The notes under the pieces are model-generated. The model saw only the letters and a program-made list of their open reading frames with translations, made no database searches and was not told where the DNA came from. This document shows positions 14,215 through 21,978 of a stretch of DNA of 64,000 bases, piece by piece. Origin of the DNA: JAABTL01 sp964465355 (lineage in GTDB: Bacteria; Deinococcota; Deinococci; Deinococcales; Trueperaceae); assembly GCA_964465355.1 (NCBI GenBank), contig CAYXJZ010000007.1, positions 4,228 through 68,227 of the forward strand, written 5' to 3'. Position numbers and translations under genes: made by a program. How positions within the stretch are numbered: the stretch's first letter is position 1; every line of letters starts with the position of its first letter.

Positions 14215-17200
14215 ATGGATGTGCCGCGGCCGCCCGACATGGCGTTGCCTCCCTTGCTCCAGCGACTCCAGCGTGTTCGGTCCAGACGCGCAGGTCTGGC
14301 CTTGGCGATATGGGGCGAGGCGGGTGTTGGGAAGAGCCACCTGCTGACCAGACTGTCCTCTGCTCTGCCCTTCGGACTGCTCAAGCTGCACGCCTCCGTC
14401 CCTTTGGCCGAACTGGCGCAGGCCATACCCGCCGGCCCTCGGCTGCCGACGTGGGTGGCGCGCAACCTGGAGAGGCTGCGCGCCGGCCAGCATGCCAGCC
14501 CAGGCCCCACCCTGATCGCAGCGTTGTCGGCGATGGCCCCGGTCGCCTTGGCGTTAGAAGATCTCCACGAGGCAGAGCCCGAGAGGTCGGTCTTGGTGGA
14601 GGAGTTGGCTGCCGTCGTCAGGCGCAGCCGCGGCGTCGCCCTGCTGACCAGTAGCCGGCATCCGCCTTCCACTGCCTTCGGTGGTCTCAGGCTGCTGCCC
14701 TTGGAGCCTGCCGGATCGGAGGCCCTGCTGCAGAACCATGCCGGGGCCGGCTTGCCGCCCGAAGCCACGGCCTGGATCTACGCGCGCGCCAAGGGCAACG
14801 CCTTGTTCTCCTTGGCCTACTTCCGGCTGCTGGCGGACACGGGCCATCTGTGGAACGACGGTCGGCGATGGCGTTGGCGAGCGCCGGCTGGCGAGCCCAT
14901 GCCCCTGACGGTGGAGGCGCTGATCGAGATGCAGCTCAGCCCCCTCCTCCTCGATCAGACGCTGGCCAAGGTCATCCGAAGCCGCGCGGTCCTGGCGCAT
15001 GGCGTGTCCGATGGTGCATGGGCAGAGGTGGCCGGTCTCCCCCGCCCCACGTGGCTACAGGCACGTGCCGCGCTGGAGCGCGCGGGGGTCATCGTCGGCG
15101 AGGCCTTCGTCCATCCGCTCTACGGCGAGGTGGTGCTCAGGTCACTTCCCGAAGACGAACACCGCTCCATGGCCCGGACCGCCCTTGCGGCACTGGATCA
15201 TGACCCGACGGCGGCCGTCGCCTACCTCGAGGCGGCCGGCTTGGACGCCGAAGAACGCTCACAGCGCTACCTGGCTGCAGAGGCGGCTGCGCGCGCAGCC
15301 TCGGACGCGCCGGCTGCCGCCAGGCACCTGGCCAAGGCGGCGGAGTGTGCCGAAGGCGAGGCCAGCGGGGCGTTGGCACTGGGTGCAGCTCAGGCCTTGA
15401 TGGGGGTCGACATCGAGCGCGCGGCCCACTTCGCCGAACGCGCGGCCTCGCGACTCCGCGATCCAAGCGAGGCGCTCAGGTCATGGAGCCTTGCGCTGGC
15501 CACGTTGGGCCGGCACCAGGAAGCGCAAGCGGTGCTCGGCCGTATGCCAGGGCCCTTCCTCCAGAGCCTGGACGGCTTCCAGTACAGGATCGCGTTGCTG
15601 TACACCTCGGCCAGGCACCAGGACCTGCTCGTGCTCTGGCGAGCCAACCCAAGCCTCCACGGTGCATGCGACGTCACCACCGTGCACCGGATCATCGGGA
15701 GCTACATCGCCTGTGGTCAGCTCGACGACGCGACTTCGCTGGTCTCGGCGAGGACGGCAGACGATGGCCTCAGCCACGCCGACCGAGCCGAGCTGGAGGA
15801 GATGCATAGTCGGTTGTGCTTCTTCCACGGTGACTATGCCAAGGCCAAGATGCACATCGACGAGGCCCTGAGGCTGGTGCCCGATGCCCTGCCTCAGAAG
15901 CGGGCCGGCTGGCTGCGCAACCGAGCCGTCATGCTGCAGTGCCTGGCGGAGGTCCATGAGAGCATGCCCGACCTGGAAGAGGCGCTCAGTGCCTTCGCCG
16001 AGGCGGGCAACAGCATCTACTACGCCCAGACGCTGGTCATGATCAGCCACGCGCACTTCGAATGCGGCGACTACGACCGTACGCAGGAGCGGCTGGAGGA
16101 GGCGCTCGACATCTTCCGCCGCGTCGACCCGCAGCCCTTCCACATCAACGCACTCGCCTTGCTGGTGGAGGTGTGCGTCCACCGCGACTCGGCGCCCCAC
16201 CGCTTCCTCGCGCGGAAGTACGCCGATGAGGCGGTGGCCGTCTGCAGCGAGTTGGGCGATGCCGAGTCGGAGGCGGTCACCGCCCTGCTGCTCGCCAGTG
16301 TCGCTCAGGAGCATGAGGCTCTGAAGCGAGCGGACGAGGCGCTTGGCAAGTGGCTGGAGCAAGGGGGAACCCCGGAAGGCACGCTGAACGCCTATGTGCT
16401 GAGGGCCAAGGCACTCGAGCGGGCGGGGCGACCCGAGGAGGCGCTCCGGGCCCTTGACCGAGCCAAGGAGCTGGCCCGTGAGCACGGCCTGATCGGCGAG
16501 GAGCACAAGGTCGGCCTGAACGTCGACAGGTTGCGCGGAGACCGCGCCAGCGCCATGCGGCGCCTGGCCTGGTTCGAGGATCGGGGCCTCGGCCATGGCG
16601 CCAACCTTGCCTTGCGTGCCTTCCCTGCACCTGCCGGCGCCTCCGCACCAGCCGTCAAGACGCCTGTGTTGTGGCTGCAGGTGCTCGGACCCATGCAGAT
16701 GGCGGGAGAAGGCGGCAGCGCCAGCATCCGGGGCCCCAAGCGCAGGGACCTGCTGGCGGCCTTGCTCAGCGCCAGGATCACCGGCCGCTCAGAGGTGACG
16801 CAGCTAGAACTGCTCGACCTCCTCTACCCTGGTGACCCAGAAGCGGCAGCGGCCACCGCGCTGAAGCAACTGGTCTTCCAGATGCGTAAGCGCTGGGGCC
16901 AGACGGTGTTGGTCAGCACCGCCAACGGCTACGCCCTTGGTCACGTCGCCTCCGACGCCGAGGACTTCCTGCGCAGTGGCGAGACAGGCGCTTGGCGTGG
17001 CCCCTGCCTGCATGAGGTCGACGGTGAACGCTGCGAGGTGGCCCGCAGCCTGCTCTACCACGCGTTGGCCCAGGCCGCCGACCGGCTCTTGGGTCACGAT
17101 CCGCTGGAGGCTGTGAGGCTGGCACGGCTGCTGATGGAGGCCGATCCCTACGACCTGAACGCCCTCGACCTGACCTTGCGGGCCCTGCAGGCGGCGGGCG

Positions 17201-17319
17201 ACGGGCGCGCCATCGAACGGGTGTATAGCCAGGCCTGCCTGCGTCTGGCGGAGATGGGCACCGTCATGCCCGAACTCTGGGAGAGCTTCCTGTCTCGACC
17301 GCGCGACCTGCAGCATTGA
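14215..17319 (+). CDS. STAND-like ATPase / TPR regulator with C-terminal SARP-type winged helix
   Basis: A 1034-aa multidomain regulator. Residues ~1-300 are a P-loop NTPase of the AAA/STAND kind (Walker A GEAGVGKS at 34-41, Walker B region LALEDLHEA near 105-115, then a helical and winged region). Residues ~330-800 are degenerate TPR-like helical repeats (FFHGDYAKAKMHIDEAL, FECGDYDRTQERLEEAL). From ~818 a domain starts LQVLGPMQMAG and includes LLDLLYPGDPEAA and LKQLVFQMRKRWG: an OmpR-like winged helix as in SARP/BTAD regulators, followed by a short BTAD-like helical end. In classical SARP regulators this DNA-binding part is N-terminal, so the order is reversed. Paralogue of the gene at 18644. 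Its ligand and targets are unknown. Confidence 0.8.
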   Translation: MDVPRPPDMALPPLLQRLQRVRSRRAGLALAIWGEAGVGKSHLLTRLSSALPFGLLKLHASVPLAELAQAIPAGPRLPTWVARNLERLRAGQHASPGPTLIAALSAMAPVALALEDLHEAEPERSVLVEELAAVVRRSRGVALLTSSRHPPSTAFGGLRLLPLEPAGSEALLQNHAGAGLPPEATAWIYARAKGNALFSLAYFRLLADTGHLWNDGRRWRWRAPAGEPMPLTVEALIEMQLSPLLLDQTLAKVIRSRAVLAHGVSDGAWAEVAGLPRPTWLQARAALERAGVIVGEAFVHPLYGEVVLRSLPEDEHRSMARTALAALDHDPTAAVAYLEAAGLDAEERSQRYLAAEAAARAASDAPAAARHLAKAAECAEGEASGALALGAAQALMGVDIERAAHFAERAASRLRDPSEALRSWSLALATLGRHQEAQAVLGRMPGPFLQSLDGFQYRIALLYTSARHQDLLVLWRANPSLHGACDVTTVHRIIGSYIACGQLDDATSLVSARTADDGLSHADRAELEEMHSRLCFFHGDYAKAKMHIDEALRLVPDALPQKRAGWLRNRAVMLQCLAEVHESMPDLEEALSAFAEAGNSIYYAQTLVMISHAHFECGDYDRTQERLEEALDIFRRVDPQPFHINALALLVEVCVHRDSAPHRFLARKYADEAVAVCSELGDAESEAVTALLLASVAQEHEALKRADEALGKWLEQGGTPEGTLNAYVLRAKALERAGRPEEALRALDRAKELAREHGLIGEEHKVGLNVDRLRGDRASAMRRLAWFEDRGLGHGANLALRAFPAPAGASAPAVKTPVLWLQVLGPMQMAGEGGSASIRGPKRRDLLAALLSARITGRSEVTQLELLDLLYPGDPEAAAATALKQLVFQMRKRWGQTVLVSTANGYALGHVASDAEDFLRSGETGAWRGPCLHEVDGERCEVARSLLYHALAQAADRLLGHDPLEAVRLARLLMEADPYDLNALDLTLRALQAAGDGRAIERVYSQACLRLAEMGTVMPELWESFLSRPRDLQH

Positions 17320-17358
17320 GACCGTGGGCGTCTGGAGGATCTGTTGGCCCCGGCGACC

Positions 17359-17396
17359 CCTAAGGGCCTAGGTCCCGCCTAGGGTTGTGATACGGT
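17359..17396 (+). promoter_or_regulatory. CCTA-type direct repeats and -10 box ahead of the microORF/patatin genes
   Basis: CCTAAGGG (17359), CCTAGGTC (17367) and CCTAGGGT (17378) are followed by TACGGT (17391-17396), a TANNNT -10. The last two copies are 11 bp apart, the period used by SARP-type activators, and lie directly in front of the -10 where a -35 should be. A single further CCTAGGTGTCG occurs at 18555, before the second large regulator. Confidence 0.4.
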
Positions 17397-17435
17397 TCCC
17401 ATGATCGTTGTTGACTTCTGAGGAGGTGAGACCCA

Positions 17436-17492
17436 ATGAACACATCATCAGTGGGCGCTCCCTCGCAGTCCACGATCCAGCTACTGAAGTAG
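17436..17492 (+). CDS. MicroORF, 18 aa (possible leader peptide)
   Basis: ATG with an excellent site (GAGGAGGTGAGACCC just ahead) reads MNTSSVGAPSQSTIQLLK and stops, 45 nt before the patatin gene. The region around its start (AGGTGAGACCCAATGAACAC) resembles the patatin start (AGGTGACTCCCATGAACAC), so it may be a duplicated gene start. GGCGCTCCC inside the ORF (17454-17462) can pair perfectly with GGGAGCGCC after its stop (17501-17509), forming a 9-bp stem that translation of the ORF would disrupt. It could be a leader peptide, a secreted signal or a chance ORF. It uses ACA/TCA codons that are rare in neighbours. Confidence 0.45.
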   Translation: MNTSSVGAPSQSTIQLLK

Positions 17493-17509
17493 TCGTCACC
17501 GGGAGCGCC
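17454..17509 (+). promoter_or_regulatory. Possible attenuator-like stem spanning the microORF stop
   Basis: Perfect 9-bp arms GGCGCTCCC and GGGAGCGCC separated by 38 nt. The left arm is inside the microORF, the right arm between its stop and the patatin ribosome binding site. Ribosome position on the microORF would decide whether the stem forms. Folding was not computed. Confidence 0.35.
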
Positions 17510-17537
17510 GTCAGGCATATCGCGAAAGGTGACTCCC

Positions 17538-18533
17538 ATGAACACGACAACTTCCTCAGACTCGCAGCCATCACCTGACACAACATCGAACGGCTTGAAG
17601 CCCGACCAAGTCCGCGCGCAGATCGATGCCACCGGGCGGCTGGCGCTGCGTGGCGAGCGAGCACTCGTTCTAGGCGGCGGCGGATCAACCGGCAACGCCT
17701 GGCTGATCGGCCTGCTCGCCGGCCTGTCCGACACAGGGCTGAACATCACCCATGCCGACCTGACCATCGGGACATCAACCGGTTCGACCGCTGCGGCGCA
17801 GTTGGTCAGCGTGCCCCCGAAGGAACTGCTCGCCACGATCCTCTCGGCCACACCACAACCACCGACCGGCCGAGCGAACACCGACCAAGGACGCAAGCCT
17901 AGCCGGCCACTGACCGATCACCTCGATAGGTTCAGAAAGATCATCGCCGAAAGCGAAGATGCGGCCGACATGCGGCGCAGGATGGGCGAGGAGGCGCTCG
18001 GCGTCGATGCGGCGACGGGCGAAGCTTGGCAAGCCCAATGGCGCGCCACGGTCGAGTCGCGACTCCCCGGACAGCATTGGCCGGAACGAACCATGCTCAT
18101 CACGGCGGTCGACGCCCTGACTGGCGAACCAACGCTGTTCGACCGGCACAGCGGGGTCGATCTGGTCGACGCAGTAGCCGCCAGCTGCGCCGGCGGTGCT
18201 TTCGCCTACAAGATCGGCGAAGGTCGGTACATCGACGGCGGCTACCGGTCCTCCAGCGAGAACGCAGACCTCGCTGCCGGATACGAGCGGGTGCTGGTCT
18301 TGTCGCCACTCAGCGGCAGGTCTCTATACCCCAAGGAATGGGGTGTTGACCTGGCAAGCCAAGTCGATCAGCTCCGCGTGGGGGGCAGCAAGGTGGAGAC
18401 GATCTTCCCAAACAGCGACTCCGGGCATCTGTTCGTCAACCCGATGAACGTCTGGATGCGCGCGCCTGCCGCTCAGGCCGGCTATGAACAGGGCCAGGCA
18501 CTTGCCGAGCGGATAGCGGTGTTCTGGCAATGA
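17538..18533 (+). CDS. Patatin-like phospholipase family protein
   Basis: A 331-aa alpha/beta hydrolase of the patatin fold, which uses a Ser-Asp dyad to cleave acyl esters, often of phospholipids. The oxyanion-hole glycines LGGGGSTG (residues 45-52), nucleophile elbow GTSTG (Ser80) and the DGG motif with Asp233 (RYIDGGYRSS) are all intact. There is no signal peptide, so it is cytosolic. The ATG is preceded by AAAGGTGA. The first 20 codons are rich in Thr/Ser and use ACA, TCA and other A-ending codons, and composition is less GC-skewed than in the flanking genes, which hints at transfer. It sits between the two paralogous regulators. True substrate unknown. Confidence 0.85.
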   Translation: MNTTTSSDSQPSPDTTSNGLKPDQVRAQIDATGRLALRGERALVLGGGGSTGNAWLIGLLAGLSDTGLNITHADLTIGTSTGSTAAAQLVSVPPKELLATILSATPQPPTGRANTDQGRKPSRPLTDHLDRFRKIIAESEDAADMRRRMGEEALGVDAATGEAWQAQWRATVESRLPGQHWPERTMLITAVDALTGEPTLFDRHSGVDLVDAVAASCAGGAFAYKIGEGRYIDGGYRSSSENADLAAGYERVLVLSPLSGRSLYPKEWGVDLASQVDQLRVGGSKVETIFPNSDSGHLFVNPMNVWMRAPAAQAGYEQGQALAERIAVFWQ

Positions 18534-18631
18534 CATTCGCGAGGCCATCCGGCGCCTAGGTGTCGTTCTGCTGGCCTCAGCGCATCAACGTGATCACTGG
18601 TGGGCCGCCTATACGAGGCTGAGCCAAGGAG

Positions 18632-18637
18632 TATCTT
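18632..18637 (+). promoter_or_regulatory. Leaderless -10 box (TATCTT) of the second large regulator gene
   Basis: TATCTT followed by 6 nt and then ATG, without a Shine-Dalgarno sequence. This is the same leaderless arrangement as for its paralogue upstream. Confidence 0.55.
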
Positions 18638-18643
18638 GGCCGC

Positions 18644-21600
18644 ATGGGCACGCCGGAGGACCGCGGTGCCGACACGATCGCTGCGTTGAGGCGGGCGCTG
18701 GTACCCGTGCTCAGTCGATCCGGTGGTGCCGCCATCGAGATCGTGGGCGAGCCGGGCTGCGGCAAGACGCACACGGCGGCCACGCTGCTTCGTGGCCTGC
18801 CCTGCCGGGCCCTGATGATCGATGCCGCTGGCCCGCTGGCGCGGATCTCCGATGGCTTCCTCGACCTGGCTGCCACGCTGCAGGCAGCCTCGGACGTGGC
18901 CGGCCTGGTCGGACCGCGACAGCATGGACCGAAGGAGATCCCTGTCGCAACCCTCCTTGCCGCTGCCGTCACGGCGGCGCCCGTGGTCGTCTACCTCGAC
19001 GACCACGATGAGGTCGTCCCCGAGCGCCGTGAGCTCCTCCTTGCTCTTGGCGCTGGGGCTGCGGCCAGCCGCGGTGTCGCCGTGATCACCAGCGGCTCAC
19101 GTCCCTTGGGGGCGCCCTTCCGCGCTATCCAGGTGACCCCATTGGACGGCGAGGCCATCGCGCGCCTGCTGGCCGGCTGGGCCGGCAGCGACCTGCCCCC
19201 AGCGGTCACCGGCTGGATCGCCGAACGCGTCGACGGCAACCCGCTCTTCGCGCAGGAGTACCTCCGCTGGCTGACCGAGGAGGGCAGCCTGGTCCACGAC
19301 GGCAGGCGATGGCGGTGGCAGGCCCCGGATGACGACCGCCTGCCACGCACCGTCGCGAACCTGCTCGCCAGCCGGCTCGCGCCGGCGGCGCAGGACGAGG
19401 GGCTCGCCGCGGTCATGGCGGCCATCGCGTTGCTGCCGGAAGGCACCGAGGACGAGCAGCTCGCCCATGTGGCCGGTGTGGACGTCGCCTCCTTGGCGCG
19501 GTCGCGAAGGCACCTCCTCGCGCATGGTCTGCTCAAAGAGCCCGGCGTGCCATCGCACAGCCTCTACCGGGCGGCCATGGCCGACGGACTGCCTGCGGCC
19601 GTCACGCGTCGGGTCGGTCGGTCGGCGGTAGGCGCACTGGTCGATCGACCGCGTCTGGCCGAGCGATGGGCGAGCTTGGCAGGGCTCGAGGCAGAGGAGC
19701 GCGAGCAGCTCCACCGCGCTGCCGCCGAGGCAGCCATGGCCACCGGCGACCGTGCCGCCGCGGCCAGGTCGCTCTGCGCCGCGGCTGACCTGGCGCCGCC
19801 GCAACGCCGTGGCCAGGCGGCCCTCGAGGCCGCGCAGGCCTCAGCAGGCTGCGACTACGAGGCGATGAGCCGCCAGGCCGTCATCGCGGCCGACCTCCTC
19901 GCCGATCCAACGGAGGCGCTCAAGGTCGGGGCCTCGGCGCTGGCCGTGCTCGGCCGCTACCAGGAGATGTTGGCGACCGTCGCGCGGCTGCCTGCGACGG
20001 CGCGAGAAGGCGCGGCGTGGTTCGACCGCTACTGCGTGCTCCTCCACGACTGCGGTCGCCGCAGCGAGCTGCTCGCCTGGTGGAAGGCCAACCCCGATCA
20101 CCACGCCGGCTGCTCGGCGCGAACCGTCCACATCGTCGCAACGGCCCTGTTGCAAGACGGCTCGCCTGAGGCGGCGCAGGCGCTGCTGAACGCCGCCATC
20201 GCCAAGCAGGGCTGGAGCGCCAACGACCTCCTCGACCTCAAGGACACCCGCGCCTGGCTCAGTTTCCACCGTGGTGACTACGCAGCTGCGAAGGCCGACT
20301 TCGACGACATGCTTGCCTCGCAAGGCGATCAGCGACCCGAGGCGGTGGCCAACCTGCTACGCAACCGGGCCGTGTGCACCCAAGCCCTCGGTGCCTCCCG
20401 CGCGAGCCTCCCCGACCTGCAGCGCGCCATCGAGACCTACGCAGCCGTCGGCAACGAGGTGCACAGGGCGCAGACCCTCCATATGGCCGCCTTCGCCTAC
20501 TTCGACCTCGCCGAGTACGACATCGCTAGGGCGACGCTCGACGAGGCCATCGGCGTGTTCAGGCGTGTAGCACCGCAGGGTTTCTACGTGCAGGCGCTCG
20601 CCTTGCTGACGGACCTCCATCTCGGTGGGAACGAGCGGCACCTTGCCCTTGCGCGTGCCTGCGCCGCCGAGGCCATCCGCGTGGCCGCCGAGGTGGGCAC
20701 GCCGGACGCCGCGCTGGCCTCCGCCATCGCTTGGGCGTCGGTGGCGCCGCTCGACGAGGCGGTCGCCGCCGCCAGCGATGCCGTCTCGCAGGCCGAGGAC
20801 AAGGACGGGGTGCCAGAGGCCCTGATCAACGCCCTGCAGGTCCGATCCGAGGCCTATGAGCGTCTAGGCGACCAGGTGGCGGCCGTGGCCGACCTGTCAC
20901 GGGCCATCGCGGTGGCCGAGGGGCTTGGCTTGGCCTACGAGGTGCAGAAGCTGAGCCTCGGTCTCGACCGCATGCGTGGCGACCGTTCAGCCGCAGGCGC
21001 CAGGCTGAGCTGGTTCTTGGCCAACGACCACCTCCACGCCGCCAACCTGCTCCGGCGCTCGTTCCCGGGGATCGAGGACCTCGTGATCGACGAGGCCACG
21101 CCGCCGGCCTCGGTCGCCGCCGCTACGCTTCGTGATGCCAAGACCACCACCGGCGAGCAGCTCGCCGCCCGGCCGCTCCTCGAGGTGTTGGGCCCGACGC
21201 GGGTGGCGGTCGCCGGGACGACGGAGGCCGGTGCCGGTCGCGGCCGCAAGCGGCTCGAGTTCCTCACGGTGCTGCTCTGCGCCAGGCTGTTGGGGCGGCC
21301 GGATGTGAGCCAGACGGAGCTGTGCGACATCCTCTACCCCGACAGGCCAGAGGCCCATGGCGTCGCTGCCATCAAGCAGATGGTCTTCAACGTGCGGCGC
21401 GTGCTCGACCCGCGTGCCGTGCAGAGCACGACCGGCGGCTACGCCTTGGGCGACGTGAGCTCGGACGCCGAGCGCTTCCTTGCTGTGGGCGACACCGCCC
21501 TGTGGCGGGGCCCCTGCCTGGTCTCAGCGGGCGGGGACATGGTCCACGAGGCTGCCGACCGCCTCTACCTCCATCTGGCCGGGCGGGCGCGGGCCATCCT

Positions 21601-21838
21601 GACTGCCCAGCCGGTCGAGGCCGAACGCCTTGGACGCATCCTCTTGGACCGGGACCCCTATGACAGGTCGGCCTTGGCGCTGACGCTGAAGGCGTTGACC
21701 GAGCAGGGCAACACAAGGGGCGTAGAGCGTGTCTACGGCAGGCATTGCCTCCAGCTCGCCGAGGTGGGGGTGGCGATGCCGCAGCACTGGCAGACCTTCC
21801 TCGCCCAGCCGAGCCTGCACAGGGCCTTGGACGGCTGA
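18644..21838 (+). CDS. STAND-like ATPase / TPR regulator with C-terminal SARP-type winged helix (paralogue)
   Basis: A 1064-aa paralogue of the protein at 14215 with the same domain order: P-loop NTPase (Walker A GEPGCGKT at 35-42, Walker B VVVYLDDHDE near 115), winged and helical middle, TPR-like repeats (SFHRGDYAAAKADFDDML, FDLAEYDIARATLDEAI), then from ~843 a winged-helix output (LLEVLGPTRVAVAG, LCDILYPDRPEAHG, IKQMVFNVRRVL) and short BTAD-like tail (LWRGPCL, DRDPYDRSALAL). Both proteins share DGRRWRW and a WRGPCL motif. Divergence is high outside these motifs, so the duplication is old. The likely role is a signal-dependent transcription activator. The repeats in front of the next gene are candidate binding sites. 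Confidence 0.8.
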   Translation: MGTPEDRGADTIAALRRALVPVLSRSGGAAIEIVGEPGCGKTHTAATLLRGLPCRALMIDAAGPLARISDGFLDLAATLQAASDVAGLVGPRQHGPKEIPVATLLAAAVTAAPVVVYLDDHDEVVPERRELLLALGAGAAASRGVAVITSGSRPLGAPFRAIQVTPLDGEAIARLLAGWAGSDLPPAVTGWIAERVDGNPLFAQEYLRWLTEEGSLVHDGRRWRWQAPDDDRLPRTVANLLASRLAPAAQDEGLAAVMAAIALLPEGTEDEQLAHVAGVDVASLARSRRHLLAHGLLKEPGVPSHSLYRAAMADGLPAAVTRRVGRSAVGALVDRPRLAERWASLAGLEAEEREQLHRAAAEAAMATGDRAAAARSLCAAADLAPPQRRGQAALEAAQASAGCDYEAMSRQAVIAADLLADPTEALKVGASALAVLGRYQEMLATVARLPATAREGAAWFDRYCVLLHDCGRRSELLAWWKANPDHHAGCSARTVHIVATALLQDGSPEAAQALLNAAIAKQGWSANDLLDLKDTRAWLSFHRGDYAAAKADFDDMLASQGDQRPEAVANLLRNRAVCTQALGASRASLPDLQRAIETYAAVGNEVHRAQTLHMAAFAYFDLAEYDIARATLDEAIGVFRRVAPQGFYVQALALLTDLHLGGNERHLALARACAAEAIRVAAEVGTPDAALASAIAWASVAPLDEAVAAASDAVSQAEDKDGVPEALINALQVRSEAYERLGDQVAAVADLSRAIAVAEGLGLAYEVQKLSLGLDRMRGDRSAAGARLSWFLANDHLHAANLLRRSFPGIEDLVIDEATPPASVAAATLRDAKTTTGEQLAARPLLEVLGPTRVAVAGTTEAGAGRGRKRLEFLTVLLCARLLGRPDVSQTELCDILYPDRPEAHGVAAIKQMVFNVRRVLDPRAVQSTTGGYALGDVSSDAERFLAVGDTALWRGPCLVSAGGDMVHEAADRLYLHLAGRARAILTAQPVEAERLGRILLDRDPYDRSALALTLKALTEQGNTRGVERVYGRHCLQLAEVGVAMPQHWQTFLAQPSLHRALDG

Positions 21839-21878
21839 GTCGCATCCTCCTCTGAGGTCGAGCCTGTGCACGTCGCTC

Positions 21879-21922
21879 GTCACCGCCTTGTTACCCGGCT
21901 GTTACCGGCTCTGCCCTACCTT
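21879..21922 (+). promoter_or_regulatory. Three 11-bp direct repeats abutting a -10 box, SARP-type operator
   Basis: GTCACCGCCTT (21879), GTTACCCGGCT (21890) and GTTACCGGCTC (21901) repeat GTYACC with exact 11-bp period. The -10 TACCTT follows at 21917-21922, 9 bp after the last heptamer. Classical SARP activators bind heptamer direct repeats with 11-bp spacing ending 8 bp before the -10, so the match in geometry is close. A gene for a protein with such a DNA-binding domain ends 40 bp upstream. Confidence 0.6.
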
Positions 21923-21978
21923 CGGCGGGAGGTGAGGGTTGCGCCGGTCGCGCCACCCGCTCGCCTGAGGAGGACCTT

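Noticed and set aside
14215..21838. Reading the STAND/patatin island as a CBASS or Avs defence system
   Set aside because: Neither a cyclase nor a sensor of the known kinds is present, and the large proteins end in a DNA-binding domain, so a transcription-control reading is better supported. A defence role stays possible but is not shown.
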